Positions 32,797 to 41,882 of a stretch of 64,000 bases of DNA are shown one piece after another. Source of the DNA: Nonomuraea turcica (lineage in GTDB: Bacteria; Actinomycetota; Actinomycetes; Streptosporangiales; Streptosporangiaceae); assembly GCF_030718205.1 (NCBI RefSeq), contig NZ_JAUZQF010000013.1, positions 62,001 to 126,000 on the forward strand. Reading direction: 5' to 3'. Positions within the stretch are counted from its first letter, which is position 1; the number at the start of each line of letters is the position of its first letter. The notes beneath the pieces were generated by a model, which was not told the origin of the DNA, did not search any database, and saw only the letters and a program-made list of their open reading frames with translations. A program made the translations under genes and the position numbers.

Positions 32797-33227
32797 GTGA
32801 GAGCCACCAGCCGCGCAAGCGACGTCGAACACATTCGGAGGGGTGGGGGACGTTGCCCCGTCTAGCCTCGCCGACCTGCGGATCCACCCCGACGGCGGTC
32901 GCGCGACTCCGCACGTTCGATGCAGACGACGACGGCGATCGATCTGGCGGTCAGGGGCAGGCGGGCGGCGGGTCCACGCTGCCGGTTCGGTAGCGATCCG
33001 GCGGGCCAGCCGACGCGGCTCGACGCCGCCCTTGGGGACCGGCTTGCCCGCCGGCTCGGCGATCACGCGTGGCAGGGTCCGGATCATGAACAGGGGCGTA
33101 GGCGATTGGCGATCGCGGCGTACCGTGCCATCAGGTGAACCGATATGGCCCATCTACCGGTCAACCTCACGCCTTGCCGTGGCTGCTGCTGTGGGCGTCA
33201 TGCTGTTCAGCGTCCAGCTCTGACCGC
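32797..33227. other. 431-base gap without a convincing gene
   Basis: Both strands have short open frames rich in Arg/Pro but none with a ribosome-binding site, a recognisable domain or a continuous actinomycete codon pattern. A minus-strand frame ending at 32723 (RMWTRGLPILRIGTA) overlaps the kinase 3' end and could be a degraded gene tail. No terminator hairpin was found by eye. Confidence 0.4.
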
Positions 33228-33707
33228 TTAAAGGTAGCCGCGGGCGGCGTAGTCGTAGCTGTCGTTGAACCGGACCCAGGCCTTCTTGCCCTCGAAGGGC
33301 TCGAACTGATCTGGCTGCCACTTCTTCTTGTTCTTCAGGAAGTAGGTGGCGGTCTCGCAGCCGCCGCGCGCCCAGAACGAGGAGACCTTGTCCCGCCAGT
33401 AGGCGGTGAAGTTGAACTTCTTGCAATTCGCGGCGGAGGCCCGCCACGCGCCCATCGCGCCGCGCCAGTACTGGTGCTCATAGACGCAGTAGTAGCCGGC
33501 TGGGCAGGACTTGGCGGTGGCCGCCAGCACCACGCGGACGTCGCCGCCGTGCCAGGAGATCTCGTTGTTGCCGACCTTCGTCCCGCCGGGGAACGCGGCC
33601 ATGTAGGCGTCGACGCGGGCGCTGCTTGAGGCTGCCTGGGCCGGGAGCGCGCCGCCGGCGATGACACCGGCGCCGATGACGATGGCGGCCACTCTCATGA
33701 AACTCAT
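33228..33707 (-). CDS. Secreted peptidase-inhibitor I36-like protein
   Basis: 159-residue exported protein. Signal peptide MRVAAIVIGAGVIAGG with cleavage near PAQAASS; GGGAG precedes the ATG at 33707. The C-terminal ~90 residues match the peptidase inhibitor family I36 (crystallin-like Streptomyces metalloproteinase inhibitor fold): CPAGYYCVYEHQYWRG, C at ANCKKF, YWRDKVSSFWARGGC, and a closing FNDSYDYAARGYL. Four Cys suit two disulfides. Preceded on its own strand by SARP-type promoter C. Could inhibit proteases or be a structural wall protein; inhibitor activity is not shown by sequence alone. Confidence 0.78.
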   Translation of the reverse strand: MSFMRVAAIVIGAGVIAGGALPAQAASSSARVDAYMAAFPGGTKVGNNEISWHGGDVRVVLAATAKSCPAGYYCVYEHQYWRGAMGAWRASAANCKKFNFTAYWRDKVSSFWARGGCETATYFLKNKKKWQPDQFEPFEGKKAWVRFNDSYDYAARGYL

Positions 33708-33736
33708 TTCGTCTCCCTCTTCGTGTGGTGAACAGG

Positions 33737-33781
33737 AAGATAGGCAGGCCGATGTTGAGCCAGTGTTGAGTGCGTGTTGAC
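33737..33781 (-). promoter_or_regulatory. SARP-type promoter C (minus strand): three heptamers, 11-bp period
   Basis: On the minus strand, GTCAACA (33781-33775), CTCAACA (33770-33764) and CTCAACA (33759-33753), then 10 bases, then the -10 box TATCTT (33742-33737), 30 bases before the I36-like gene start. Identical geometry to promoters A, B and D. Confidence 0.75.
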
Positions 33782-34020
33782 CCGGCTCGGGTCAGTCCGC
33801 GGACAGGAACGCCAGCGCCTCGCGGAGCATGCCGCGGGCGTGCTGTTCGGGCAGTCCATGGCCGGCGACCCAACCGAGTCGAGATGGGCACCGCGGGTGC
33901 GGCTGGCCGTTGAGGCTGTGCTCGTGATAGCCCGCGCCCCCGTCCCTCACCGGCGCCGTGCCGCGCCATAACGAGTTGCCGTCGTGATAGCGAGCCGTCG
34001 TCCCGCTAGCCTGAGCGGTC
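33782..34020. other. Intergenic region with a possible minus-strand gene remnant
   Basis: Together with the SARP promoter this makes a 313-base gap. A minus-strand frame ending at 33792 reads plausibly near its C terminus (CPSRLGWVAGHGLPEQH, REALAFLSAD) but has no start, domain or ribosome-binding site that I can support; it may be the tail of a decayed gene. No heptamer repeat or other promoter signal is evident upstream of the gene at 34021. Confidence 0.3.
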
Positions 34021-34680
34021 ATGCTGCAGAAGATCGCGTTAGTTGGACTTGTCGGTATTTGCCTCGCGCCTGGCGTGCCCGTGCAGGCGGCCACGGCCAC
34101 GAAGCTGCCGAAGAACTTCCTGCTCTACGAGCGCACGGCCCGCGAGGACATGGCACGTGACGACCCTGATGACGTTCACGACTATGAGGAGACCTGGCTC
34201 TACGACGACAGAGCCGACCAGCCGCTCCTGGCCAACCCCTGCTACACCGTCGCGGTCGCCACGGGCCTGAGTACCAAGGTCGGGCTGACCGGCCGCAAAG
34301 CCGTGCGGTCGGTGACCTTCAGCTCCCAGGAGTACTACGGAACGCAGGAGCAGGTGATCGTCTATCGCTCCACGGAGATCGCCAAGAAAGTCATGGGCGA
34401 CTGGAAGGCCGCAGCCGCCCGCTGCGCGCGCAAGGGCAGCAAGGCCCAGCCGATGGGCGTCTTCCACCGCAAGCTCTATCCCAGCTCCCTGGGCGACCAG
34501 GCCTGGGCGGTGACGGGCTACAACACCGACGACGACGAGCAGTGGGACGCCTACGTGATCGTCCGTCGGGCCAACGCGATCATCTACTACGGTGGACCGC
34601 GGCAGAAGAAGCCCTTCGCCAAATACCGGCGGGACGCCAAGAAGATGCTGGCCAAGATATGCCGGGTGGCCTCCTGCTGA
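34021..34680 (+). CDS. Exported protein of unknown function
   Basis: 219-residue exported protein: signal peptide MLQKIALVGLVGICLAPGV, cleavage near VQAATA. The mature part is alpha/beta-like, with Cys at LANPCYT, ARCARK, KICRVASC, and resembles in outline the extracellular PknH-type sensor domains (YRSTEIAKKVMGDWKAAAARC, DAYVIVRRANAIIYYGG), but I cannot assign a family firmly. No SARP box lies upstream, unlike its neighbours. It might be a secreted partner of the nearby kinases; that is a guess from position. Confidence 0.65.
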   Translation: MLQKIALVGLVGICLAPGVPVQAATATKLPKNFLLYERTAREDMARDDPDDVHDYEETWLYDDRADQPLLANPCYTVAVATGLSTKVGLTGRKAVRSVTFSSQEYYGTQEQVIVYRSTEIAKKVMGDWKAAAARCARKGSKAQPMGVFHRKLYPSSLGDQAWAVTGYNTDDDEQWDAYVIVRRANAIIYYGGPRQKKPFAKYRRDAKKMLAKICRVASC

Positions 34681-35042
34681 TGGTCTGGCCGGGAGGCCTC
34701 TCACGCGTCATCCTGATGACTCGTAGACCGGTGGCGCCGTGCAACTGCACGGTCCAGCATCACGTACGTACGGGGAGCAGCTGACCTGGCCGTATGACTA
34801 GTTTCGTGCCACCGACGGTTGCGTGACGCGTCGCCAGTCGTCGGGAGTGACGATGGTGGAACTCGCGGTTGGGCCGGGGGATCCGGCCCTTGATGTGTTT
34901 GAGCTGGACTTCTATCTCGAAGGCGTACGGTGTCGCAGAGATCGCGGCCTGCGTACGGCCGCGAGTGCCTGAACGGAAGCTCAACAGATTCTCAACACGG
35001 GGCGGCGCATGGTCCTTGGAACGGATCACCTCAGGAGGGAAC
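34681..35042. other. 362-base gap holding SARP promoter D and no supported gene
   Basis: The first ~300 bases show no gene with a ribosome-binding site. A short hairpin CCGTGC AACT GCACGG lies near 34736-34751. A minus-strand frame (YAFEIEVQLKHIKGRIP) looks weakly protein-like and might be a remnant. The last 60 bases are the promoter and leader of the exported protein at 35043. Confidence 0.4.
34980..35013 (+). promoter_or_regulatory. SARP-type promoter D: two CTCAACA heptamers, 11-bp period
   Basis: CTCAACA at 34980 and 34991, then 10 bases, then the -10-like box CATGGT (35008-35013), 30 bases before the exported protein gene at 35043. Confidence 0.72.
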
Positions 35043-35474
35043 ATGCGCAAGTTAGCGATTGGTGCGGTGCTCGCCACAGGGCTCGCGGTGCTGGCGGTGC
35101 CGAGTGCGGCGAATGCGGTGGGGCCCGGGTTCATCGACTACAGCTGCGGGCCGCGGATCAGTTACGAGCGCGCGAACGGGACTACACCCCTGGGAAGCGC
35201 CCAGACCTCCTTCGGGTATGTCCATCTCGACAAGTCCTGGAACCGGATCTACAAGGGACGGCACGTCTTCTATGCGTTGGCCGGCGGGCTCCAGCGCGGG
35301 GACAGGGTCACGCTCGACTGGTCGGACACCGGCGGGCGCTCCTGGCACGGCTGCTACGCCAAGCGCCGTGGCAGCATCGCCACCGCTGGGGGCGTCGACC
35401 AGTGGGGCGGCCGCAGCTTCCGCGCCTGCGTCTTCTCCGTCGGCCGGTGGGTGTGCACCCCGTGGAAGAAGTAG
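35043..35474 (+). CDS. Small exported protein of unknown function
   Basis: 143-residue exported protein: MRKLAIGAVLATGLAVLAV signal, cleavage near ANAVGPG. AGGAGG lies 4 bases before the ATG at 35043. Mature part is beta-rich with Cys in DYSCGP, HGCYAK, RACVF, WVCTPW, consistent with two disulfides, plus WSDTGGRSWHGC and several Trp. I do not recognise a family. It belongs with the other small exported proteins under SARP-type promoters here. Confidence 0.72.
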   Translation: MRKLAIGAVLATGLAVLAVPSAANAVGPGFIDYSCGPRISYERANGTTPLGSAQTSFGYVHLDKSWNRIYKGRHVFYALAGGLQRGDRVTLDWSDTGGRSWHGCYAKRRGSIATAGGVDQWGGRSFRACVFSVGRWVCTPWKK

Positions 35475-35715
35475 TGCGCTCAGACGGTGCCGTCCTTCAT
35501 CGCTGCCCATCCTGGCCGGACTCCGGGCCCGCGCCGACGGCGTGTGCCATGGACCTGAGCTGCACGAATGCCGCTTCGCTTCATGACGCCTGAAAGCTGC
35601 CTCGGGAGCCATGTCGATTCCGGCGGTGCGCGATCGACGCGTTTGTGAGGGGACGGGCCGGAGGTCCTGTCACCATCGCACGAAGTCGACCAGGTACTCA
35701 CCCCGGAAGGAAGCA

Positions 35716-36072
35716 ATGAAATACATGTTGATGCAGTTCGGCGACGAATCCGTCCTGAGCGGCAAGTCTCAGGAATGGGTCCAGCAAATGATCAAATTCA
35801 TGATCGAGTTCACCGAAGGGCTGAAGAGGTCCGGTGAACTGCTTGCCGATGAAGGGCTGGCACTCGCGCCGCATGCGAAGGTTGTCAGTCTCGAAGACGG
35901 CGCGGTGGCCGTGCGGGACGGCACGTTCGCTGAGCCCAGCCAATCACTGGCCGGCTGGTGGTTGGTGGACGTCGCGGATGAGACGAGAGCGCTGGAGCTC
36001 GCTCGTCAGATCGTCGCGGGAGCCGGCGAACCGGTGGAGGTCCGCCAATGCCACGAACCTCCGGTGACGTGA
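35716..36072 (+). CDS. YCII-related (DGPF-type) domain protein
   Basis: 118-residue cytoplasmic protein of the YCII superfamily (MKYMLMQFGDES at the start, KSQEWVQQMIKFMIEFTEGLKRSGEL, GWWLVDVADETRALELA). The family adopts a ferredoxin-like fold and is often encoded beside ECF sigma factors; none is adjacent here. GGAAGGA precedes the ATG by 4 bases. Function not assigned. Confidence 0.82.
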   Translation: MKYMLMQFGDESVLSGKSQEWVQQMIKFMIEFTEGLKRSGELLADEGLALAPHAKVVSLEDGAVAVRDGTFAEPSQSLAGWWLVDVADETRALELARQIVAGAGEPVEVRQCHEPPVT

Positions 36073-36268
36073 ACTGATCAGGCCAGGAGTCCCAGGGTTT
36101 CGGGCCTTTCGCAGGCCGTCAGCTGCCGCTCAGGAAGGTCGTCGGCGAGGACCGTGGTCATCCGACGTGCGGCCCTTTCCCATCTCTTGACACGGGGGCG
36201 GCGTGGCGTAGTTGATCACCTGGGTAAGAGCCCCCTCGTAACAGTCGTACGCGTCTCGGGGGGTTCGA

Positions 36269-37297
36269 ATGCGACTGCGTATTTCCAGTGGGCTGGGGGT
36301 GCTGGCCGCCGCAGCGCTTCTGACCGGGTGCGACTCGCAGCCCGACACAGCCAAGATGGCGGATGCCAAGGCGACCACCGCCGCGAAGGCCAAGGTGGAC
36401 AAGGTCGCCAAGGCCAAGGCCGCAGCCAAGGCGAAGGCGAACGAACTGGGGCAGATCCCGGTGCTGATGTTCCACCGGGTCGTGGAGAAGCCGGCCACGA
36501 CCGACGACCGCACGCCGCAGCAGTTCCGCGCGGACCTGGAGCGGCTGGCGAAGGAGGGCTATGTGCCGATCACGGCGGCCGAGATGGTGACCGGCAAGAT
36601 CGACATCCCGGCCGGCAAGCATCCTGTGGTCCTGACCTTCGACGACTCCTCACCTTCGCAGCTCACGCTGAACCAGATGGGGGTCCCGCAGAAGGACACG
36701 GCTGTGGCGATCCTGAAGGACGTGGCCGCCAAGAACCCGGGCTTCCGCCCGGTCGCCACGTTCTACGTGACGCGCGACATGTTCGGCAAGACCGGCCGGG
36801 AGGAGCAGGCCCAGATGCTGCTCTGGCTGAAGGAGAACGGGTTCGACATCGGCAACCACACGCGCGATCACTTCGACCTGCGCACGCGTTCGCACGAGGA
36901 GGTCGAGGAGCAGATCGGCACGATCGGCCAGCAGATCACCTCGCTGTCCTACGTCAAGCCGGCCACGATCGCCCTGCCGTACGGCAACCAGCCACGCAAG
37001 AAGGACTGGGCCATGCGCGGCAAGCACTACGACCACCAGGGCGCTTTCCTGGCGGGCTACACGCCGGCTCCCGCGCCGTTCAGCAAGGCGTACGACCCGG
37101 CCGGCATCCCGCGCATCAAGGTCATGGAGAAGAAGGGCGACTGCGCCCAGTTCTGCTCGCAGGCCTGGCTGGACTGGCTGAAGAACAACCCGGACATGCG
37201 GTATACGTCCGACGGGGATCCCAGCACGGTGGCGTACCCGAAGTTCAAGGGGACGTACCTGCGTAAGTCGTTCGCCAAGTGGAGCCTGCCGTACTAG
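36269..37297 (+). CDS. Polysaccharide deacetylase lipoprotein (NodB domain)
   Basis: 342-residue lipoprotein: signal with lipobox LLTGC (Cys about residue 21), then a Lys/Ala-rich spacer of about 40 residues (KAKVDKVAKAKAAAKAKAN), then a NodB-type deacetylase domain (about 63-330). Motif 1 is LTFDDSS (Asp-Asp metal/base pair), motif 2 is GNHTRDH (two metal His). Likely removes acetyl groups from cell-wall or extracellular glycans at the outer membrane face. The Lys/Ala spacer may cross or bind the wall. Its stop codon overlaps that of the convergent next gene. Confidence 0.85.
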   Translation: MRLRISSGLGVLAAAALLTGCDSQPDTAKMADAKATTAAKAKVDKVAKAKAAAKAKANELGQIPVLMFHRVVEKPATTDDRTPQQFRADLERLAKEGYVPITAAEMVTGKIDIPAGKHPVVLTFDDSSPSQLTLNQMGVPQKDTAVAILKDVAAKNPGFRPVATFYVTRDMFGKTGREEQAQMLLWLKENGFDIGNHTRDHFDLRTRSHEEVEEQIGTIGQQITSLSYVKPATIALPYGNQPRKKDWAMRGKHYDHQGAFLAGYTPAPAPFSKAYDPAGIPRIKVMEKKGDCAQFCSQAWLDWLKNNPDMRYTSDGDPSTVAYPKFKGTYLRKSFAKWSLPY

Positions 37298-38425
37298 CCG
37301 GCCCGCCTGTCGAAGGTGATGCCCGCGCGCCGTAGGCGGTCGATGAGCGGCCGGCCCATGGCCGAGGCCGTCGTCAGCTGTCCCACGCGGTCGGGCACCT
37401 CGTCGAAGGCCAGGCACAGGGCCGACTCGCCGAGCATCTTGGCGGTCTCGCCGTATCCGGGGTCGCCGCCGGCGACCTCCGTGACGACGCGCTCGCCCCC
37501 GCCGTGGCCCAGGAACGTGACCTTGAACCAGCTCTTCGCGCGCCGCTCGGGCGAGGGGCCCTCCCCCGGCCGCAGCCGGCTCTGGATCAGGCGGCGTGCC
37601 GGCGGGATGATCGCGAGCGCCGCGAACGCGCCGGCGCCCGCCGCCGTCGCCGCTGCCTGCGGGAGCGTTCTGACGGCGTAGTGCTGGCGGTAGGAGAAGT
37701 CCGGGCCGTAGCGGTCGAGCAGCCGGGCCGAGTAGCCGACGATGAACGGATCGATGGTGGGCATGGGCAACGCCCATCCGCCCACGTACCGCAGGCCGCC
37801 GGGGGCCGAGCTCACCTTGCGTCCCTTCGGGCGGGGTTCGGCGGCCCGGCGCTGCGCGGCGGCCTCGGCCATCTGACGGGCGCGGCCGAACATGGTCATG
37901 GCGGTGGCCAGGGTGCCGCCCGAGGGGCCGCATGCTCGCCCGCAGGAAGCCGCTGACGGCCAGCGGGACACCTTCGGGGAGCAGGCTGACGGTGTGGAGG
38001 ACGCCGAGATCCCACGGGATCGAGTCGAAACCGCAAGCGTGCACGATCTTGGCGCCGGTCCTGGCGGCCTGATCGTGGTGGCGCAGGTAGGTCCGGTCCA
38101 CGAACTCGGGCTCGCCCGTCAGATCCAGGTAGTGGGTTCCGGCCTCGGCGCAGGCGGCGACCAGCGCCTCGCCGTGGGTGACGTACGGGCCCACCGTGGT
38201 GACCAGGACCCGCGTCTGGCGGGCGACCTCGGCCAGCGCGGCCGGGTCGGCGGCGTCGGCGATGAGGACCGGCACGTCGAGCCCGAGCCGCTCCAGCTTG
38301 GCGCGGTCGCGTCCGGCCAGCGCCCACCGCGTGCCGGGAGGCGCGGCCCCGGCGAGATAGGCGGCCGTGAGCGCGCCGGTGAACCCGCTCGCGCCGAAGA
38401 GCACGATGTCGTAGGGACGGTCCAT
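37294..38425 (-). pseudogene. Saccharopine dehydrogenase-like (trans-acting enoyl reductase type) gene with a frameshift
   Basis: The N-terminal part (from the ATG at 38425, GGGAGG 9 bases upstream) reads MDRPYDIVLFGASGFTG...GAKIVHACGFDSIPWDLGVLH, a Rossmann-type start typical of this family. The C-terminal part (GGTLATAMTMFGRARQMAEA to the stop at 37294) continues in a different frame. The shift maps to about 37924-37933, most simply one extra C in the C4 run at 37924-37927, which would restore RPSGGTLATAM, the family's SGGT motif. Joined length is about 377 residues, normal for the family. Either a real inactivating indel or a sequencing error. Substrate unknown; relatives act in lipid metabolism. 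Confidence 0.8.
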
Positions 38426-38595
38426 GATCTCGAGCCTCCCCGTGATCGGCCGCGCGCGCAAGGGGCGCCACTTGACTTCCGGCTCTGACAGGGGAGGCAA
38501 TTTGTGACCTCACGAACGGTTAACGAAACCCTGAGAGGTTGCTGAGCGTCGTAAAGTTTGCGTCGTTGGGGTTGATGTAAACGTGGGGATGACGA

Positions 38596-40566
38596 ATGCC
38601 GCAGATCTCGCCGTTGATGGCCGGTGATCCCACTCACCTGGGGTCATTCCGGCTGTCCGGACGGGTCGGGGAGGGTGGTCAGGGCATCGTCTACCTGGGC
38701 GTCAACGACGAGGGCGAGCGCGCCGCCATCAAGTTGCTGCACGTGAAGTTCAGCGGTGACACGATCGCGAGGTCGCGTTTCGCCAGGGAGTTGAAGGCGG
38801 CGCAGCGGGTGGCGTCGTTCTGCACAGCCAGGGTGATCGAGGCCGATCTCGACGGCGACACGCCGTACATCGCCAGTGAATATATCGACGGCCGGTCGCT
38901 CAGAGACATCGTCGATACCGACGGGCCGCTCACCGGCACGGCGCTCGACCGGCTCGCGATCGGCACCGCGACCGCGCTCACCGCCATCCACCACGCGCAC
39001 ATCGTGCACAGGGACTTCAAGCCCGACAATGTGCTGATCGCCGCCGACGGGCCGCGGGTGGTGGACTTCGGCATCGCCCGGATCATCGACTCCACGGGCA
39101 CGATCACCAGCCGGGCCATCGGCACGCCCGCCTACATGGCGCCGGAGCAGATCGCCGGGGACGACATCGGTCCTTACACCGACGTGTTCTCCTGGGGCGC
39201 GACCATCGCGTTCGCGGCGACCGGGAAGGCCGTGTTCGAGGGCAAGTCCATCGCCACCGTGCTCAACCGCATCCTCAACCATGAGGTCGACGTCGGCATG
39301 ATGCCGGAGCCACTGCGCAGCGTGGTCGGCTCCGCGCTGGCCAAGGCGGCCGTGGAGCGGCCGTCGGCCGACCAGATCCTGCTGCGGCTGCTCGGGCAGT
39401 CGACCGGGGTGGGGGCGTCCACGGCCGTACTGACCCGGGGCGTGCAGGTCGCCAGCGACGACACCACGCCGTTCATGAGGGTGTCGGCCGGATCGATCAC
39501 TGACAGGGGCTCCGCTTCGCTGGTGCCGTCCCAGCCCGGCCCTGCGGCTCAGGAGGAAGCACCCGTTTCAGGCCCGGGGGCCGTGACGGGGCAGAGGGCC
39601 GTGTCGGTGATGCCCGGCGGTTATGGAGGCGGATCCGCGCCACCGGACGCCGGGCGGGCGCCGAACCCGACGACCGAGCCGTCAGGGCCGCCGCGGCGCC
39701 GCCGTGCCAAGGTGTGGATCGCCTTCGGCACCGCGCTCGTGCTGGTCGCCGCCGCGGCGCTCGCACTGGCGCTCAACGGCTGGTCGCCGCCCGCGTTCGA
39801 TGAGGAGCCCGAACCGACCCAGGAGCCCACGCGCTCGTTCGCCTCGGTGGCGGACAAGGTCGCGCAGACCGGGAAGATCGTGATCGGCGTGAAGGGCGAC
39901 CTGCCCGGCATCGGACTGCAGGACGGCGACGACTTCCAGGGTTTCGACATCGAGATCGCCAAACGCATCGCCGCAGGGTTAGGCGCCACGGAAACGCAGT
40001 TCGTCAGAGTCAGCCGGGACGACCGGCCGTTGGGGCTGGCCGAAGGCAGGATGGATCTCGTCGTCGCCACCTTCGCGGTCGACAAGGGCCCGACCGAGTT
40101 CGCGGGCCCCTACTACGTGGCGCACCGCGACGTCATGGTCCTGGCCGGCAGCGGCATCGACGCGCTCGAGGACCTCGAGAACAAGAGGATCTGCGCCCCC
40201 AACAGCCCGACCGTCGGCGATGTCCAGGACCGGGTGAAGGTCAAGCCCGTGCCCGCCGCCGACATGGCCATCTGCATGGACAAGCTCAGGAGCGGCGAGG
40301 TGGACGCGATCCCCGGCGAGGACCTCATCCTGGCCGGCTTCGCCAACCGGGAGAACCATCGCTACAAAATCCTCGGCGCCAAGCTGAGCAACGAGCGCTA
40401 CGCCGTGGGCGTCAGGAACGGCGATGCGAAGACCTGCAAGGCGGTGAACGGCATCATCGCCGACCTCTACAGCAGCGGCCAGCTCAAGCAGCTCATCGCC
40501 AAGTATTTCGGCAAGGTTGACTTCAAACCGGAGCTGGAGCAACCCGCGATGGAAACCTGCCGATGA
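38596..40566 (+). CDS. Receptor-type Ser/Thr kinase with extracellular solute-binding domain
   Basis: 656-residue membrane kinase. Cytoplasmic kinase domain about 15-275: GEGGQGIVY, VHRDFKPDN (Phe instead of Leu in HRDL), DFG, GTPAYMAPEQ. A Pro/Gly-rich linker (about 290-365) and one membrane helix follow (about 372-394; VWIAFGTALVLVAAAALALAL). The C-terminal domain (about 415-650) is a bacterial extracellular solute-binding protein family 3 module: IVIGVKGDLPGIGLQ, GFDIEIAKRIAAGLGA, GRMDLVVATF, SGEVDAIPGEDLIL. It probably binds an amino acid or similar solute outside and signals through phosphorylation. No transporter genes are adjacent. Confidence 0.87.
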   Translation: MPQISPLMAGDPTHLGSFRLSGRVGEGGQGIVYLGVNDEGERAAIKLLHVKFSGDTIARSRFARELKAAQRVASFCTARVIEADLDGDTPYIASEYIDGRSLRDIVDTDGPLTGTALDRLAIGTATALTAIHHAHIVHRDFKPDNVLIAADGPRVVDFGIARIIDSTGTITSRAIGTPAYMAPEQIAGDDIGPYTDVFSWGATIAFAATGKAVFEGKSIATVLNRILNHEVDVGMMPEPLRSVVGSALAKAAVERPSADQILLRLLGQSTGVGASTAVLTRGVQVASDDTTPFMRVSAGSITDRGSASLVPSQPGPAAQEEAPVSGPGAVTGQRAVSVMPGGYGGGSAPPDAGRAPNPTTEPSGPPRRRRAKVWIAFGTALVLVAAAALALALNGWSPPAFDEEPEPTQEPTRSFASVADKVAQTGKIVIGVKGDLPGIGLQDGDDFQGFDIEIAKRIAAGLGATETQFVRVSRDDRPLGLAEGRMDLVVATFAVDKGPTEFAGPYYVAHRDVMVLAGSGIDALEDLENKRICAPNSPTVGDVQDRVKVKPVPAADMAICMDKLRSGEVDAIPGEDLILAGFANRENHRYKILGAKLSNERYAVGVRNGDAKTCKAVNGIIADLYSSGQLKQLIAKYFGKVDFKPELEQPAMETCR

Positions 40567-40621
40567 CGAGGGAGTAACATCCCGAACGTCAACAATCCTG
40601 CTGCGAGTTAGGGGAAAGGCC

Positions 40622-41608
<987 letters not shown>

Positions 41609-41619
41609 CGGCCCTGCGC

Positions 41620-41650
41620 GAAAGCCCCTCGCCCGGTGCGGGGGGCTTTC
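41620..41650. terminator. Bidirectional terminator after mdh
   Basis: Stem GAAAGCCCC / GGGGCTTTC, 9 bp perfect with a 13-base loop, 11 bases past the mdh stop. It would also end a convergent small gene whose stop lies at 41651. Confidence 0.8.
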
Positions 41651-41809
41651 TCATGGACTCACGCCGCTCTGCATGGGGCAGGACGTGGGTTGCACGGCAG
41701 GATCGGGCTGCGGCGTCGTGAAGATGACACCCGCGGCGGCAAGGAGGCTGCCCATCGCCACGAGGGCACCGAAGATCAGCTTCGTGACCCTTGGTGAAAA
41801 GCTCCTCAC
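41651..41809 (-). CDS. Small membrane or exported protein (52 residues)
   Basis: A 52-codon minus-strand frame from a GTG at 41809: charged N terminus RSFSPRVTK, one hydrophobic helix LIFGALVAMGSLLAAAGVIF, then a short Pro-rich tail with one Cys (TTPQPDPAVQPTSCPMQ). Its stop directly abuts the mdh terminator, and third positions are GC-rich, both supporting a real gene. No strong ribosome-binding site is visible. Single-pass topology likely, tail outside. Function unknown. Confidence 0.5.
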   Translation of the reverse strand: MRSFSPRVTKLIFGALVAMGSLLAAAGVIFTTPQPDPAVQPTSCPMQSGVSP

Positions 41810-41882
41810 GTTTCGGTATCACAGCACATATTTGGCTGCGGCATGACTCTTTTCGGTGAATGGCCCGTTTCGCCTGAACGGC

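Noticed and set aside
32843..33223. 126-residue plus-strand frame in the gap after the second kinase
   Set aside because: No ribosome-binding site, Arg-rich throughout, no family similarity.
34736..34751. Short hairpin CCGTGC AACT GCACGG as terminator of the exported protein gene
   Set aside because: Only a 6-bp stem with no T run; too weak to call.
36376..36444. Possible short tandem DNA repeat (aaggccaaggc type)
   Set aside because: It lies inside the deacetylase lipoprotein and encodes its Lys/Ala spacer; not a separate repeat element.
36154..37266. 370-residue plus-strand frame over the deacetylase gene
   Set aside because: Out-of-frame shadow; the NodB motifs and lipobox are in the other frame.
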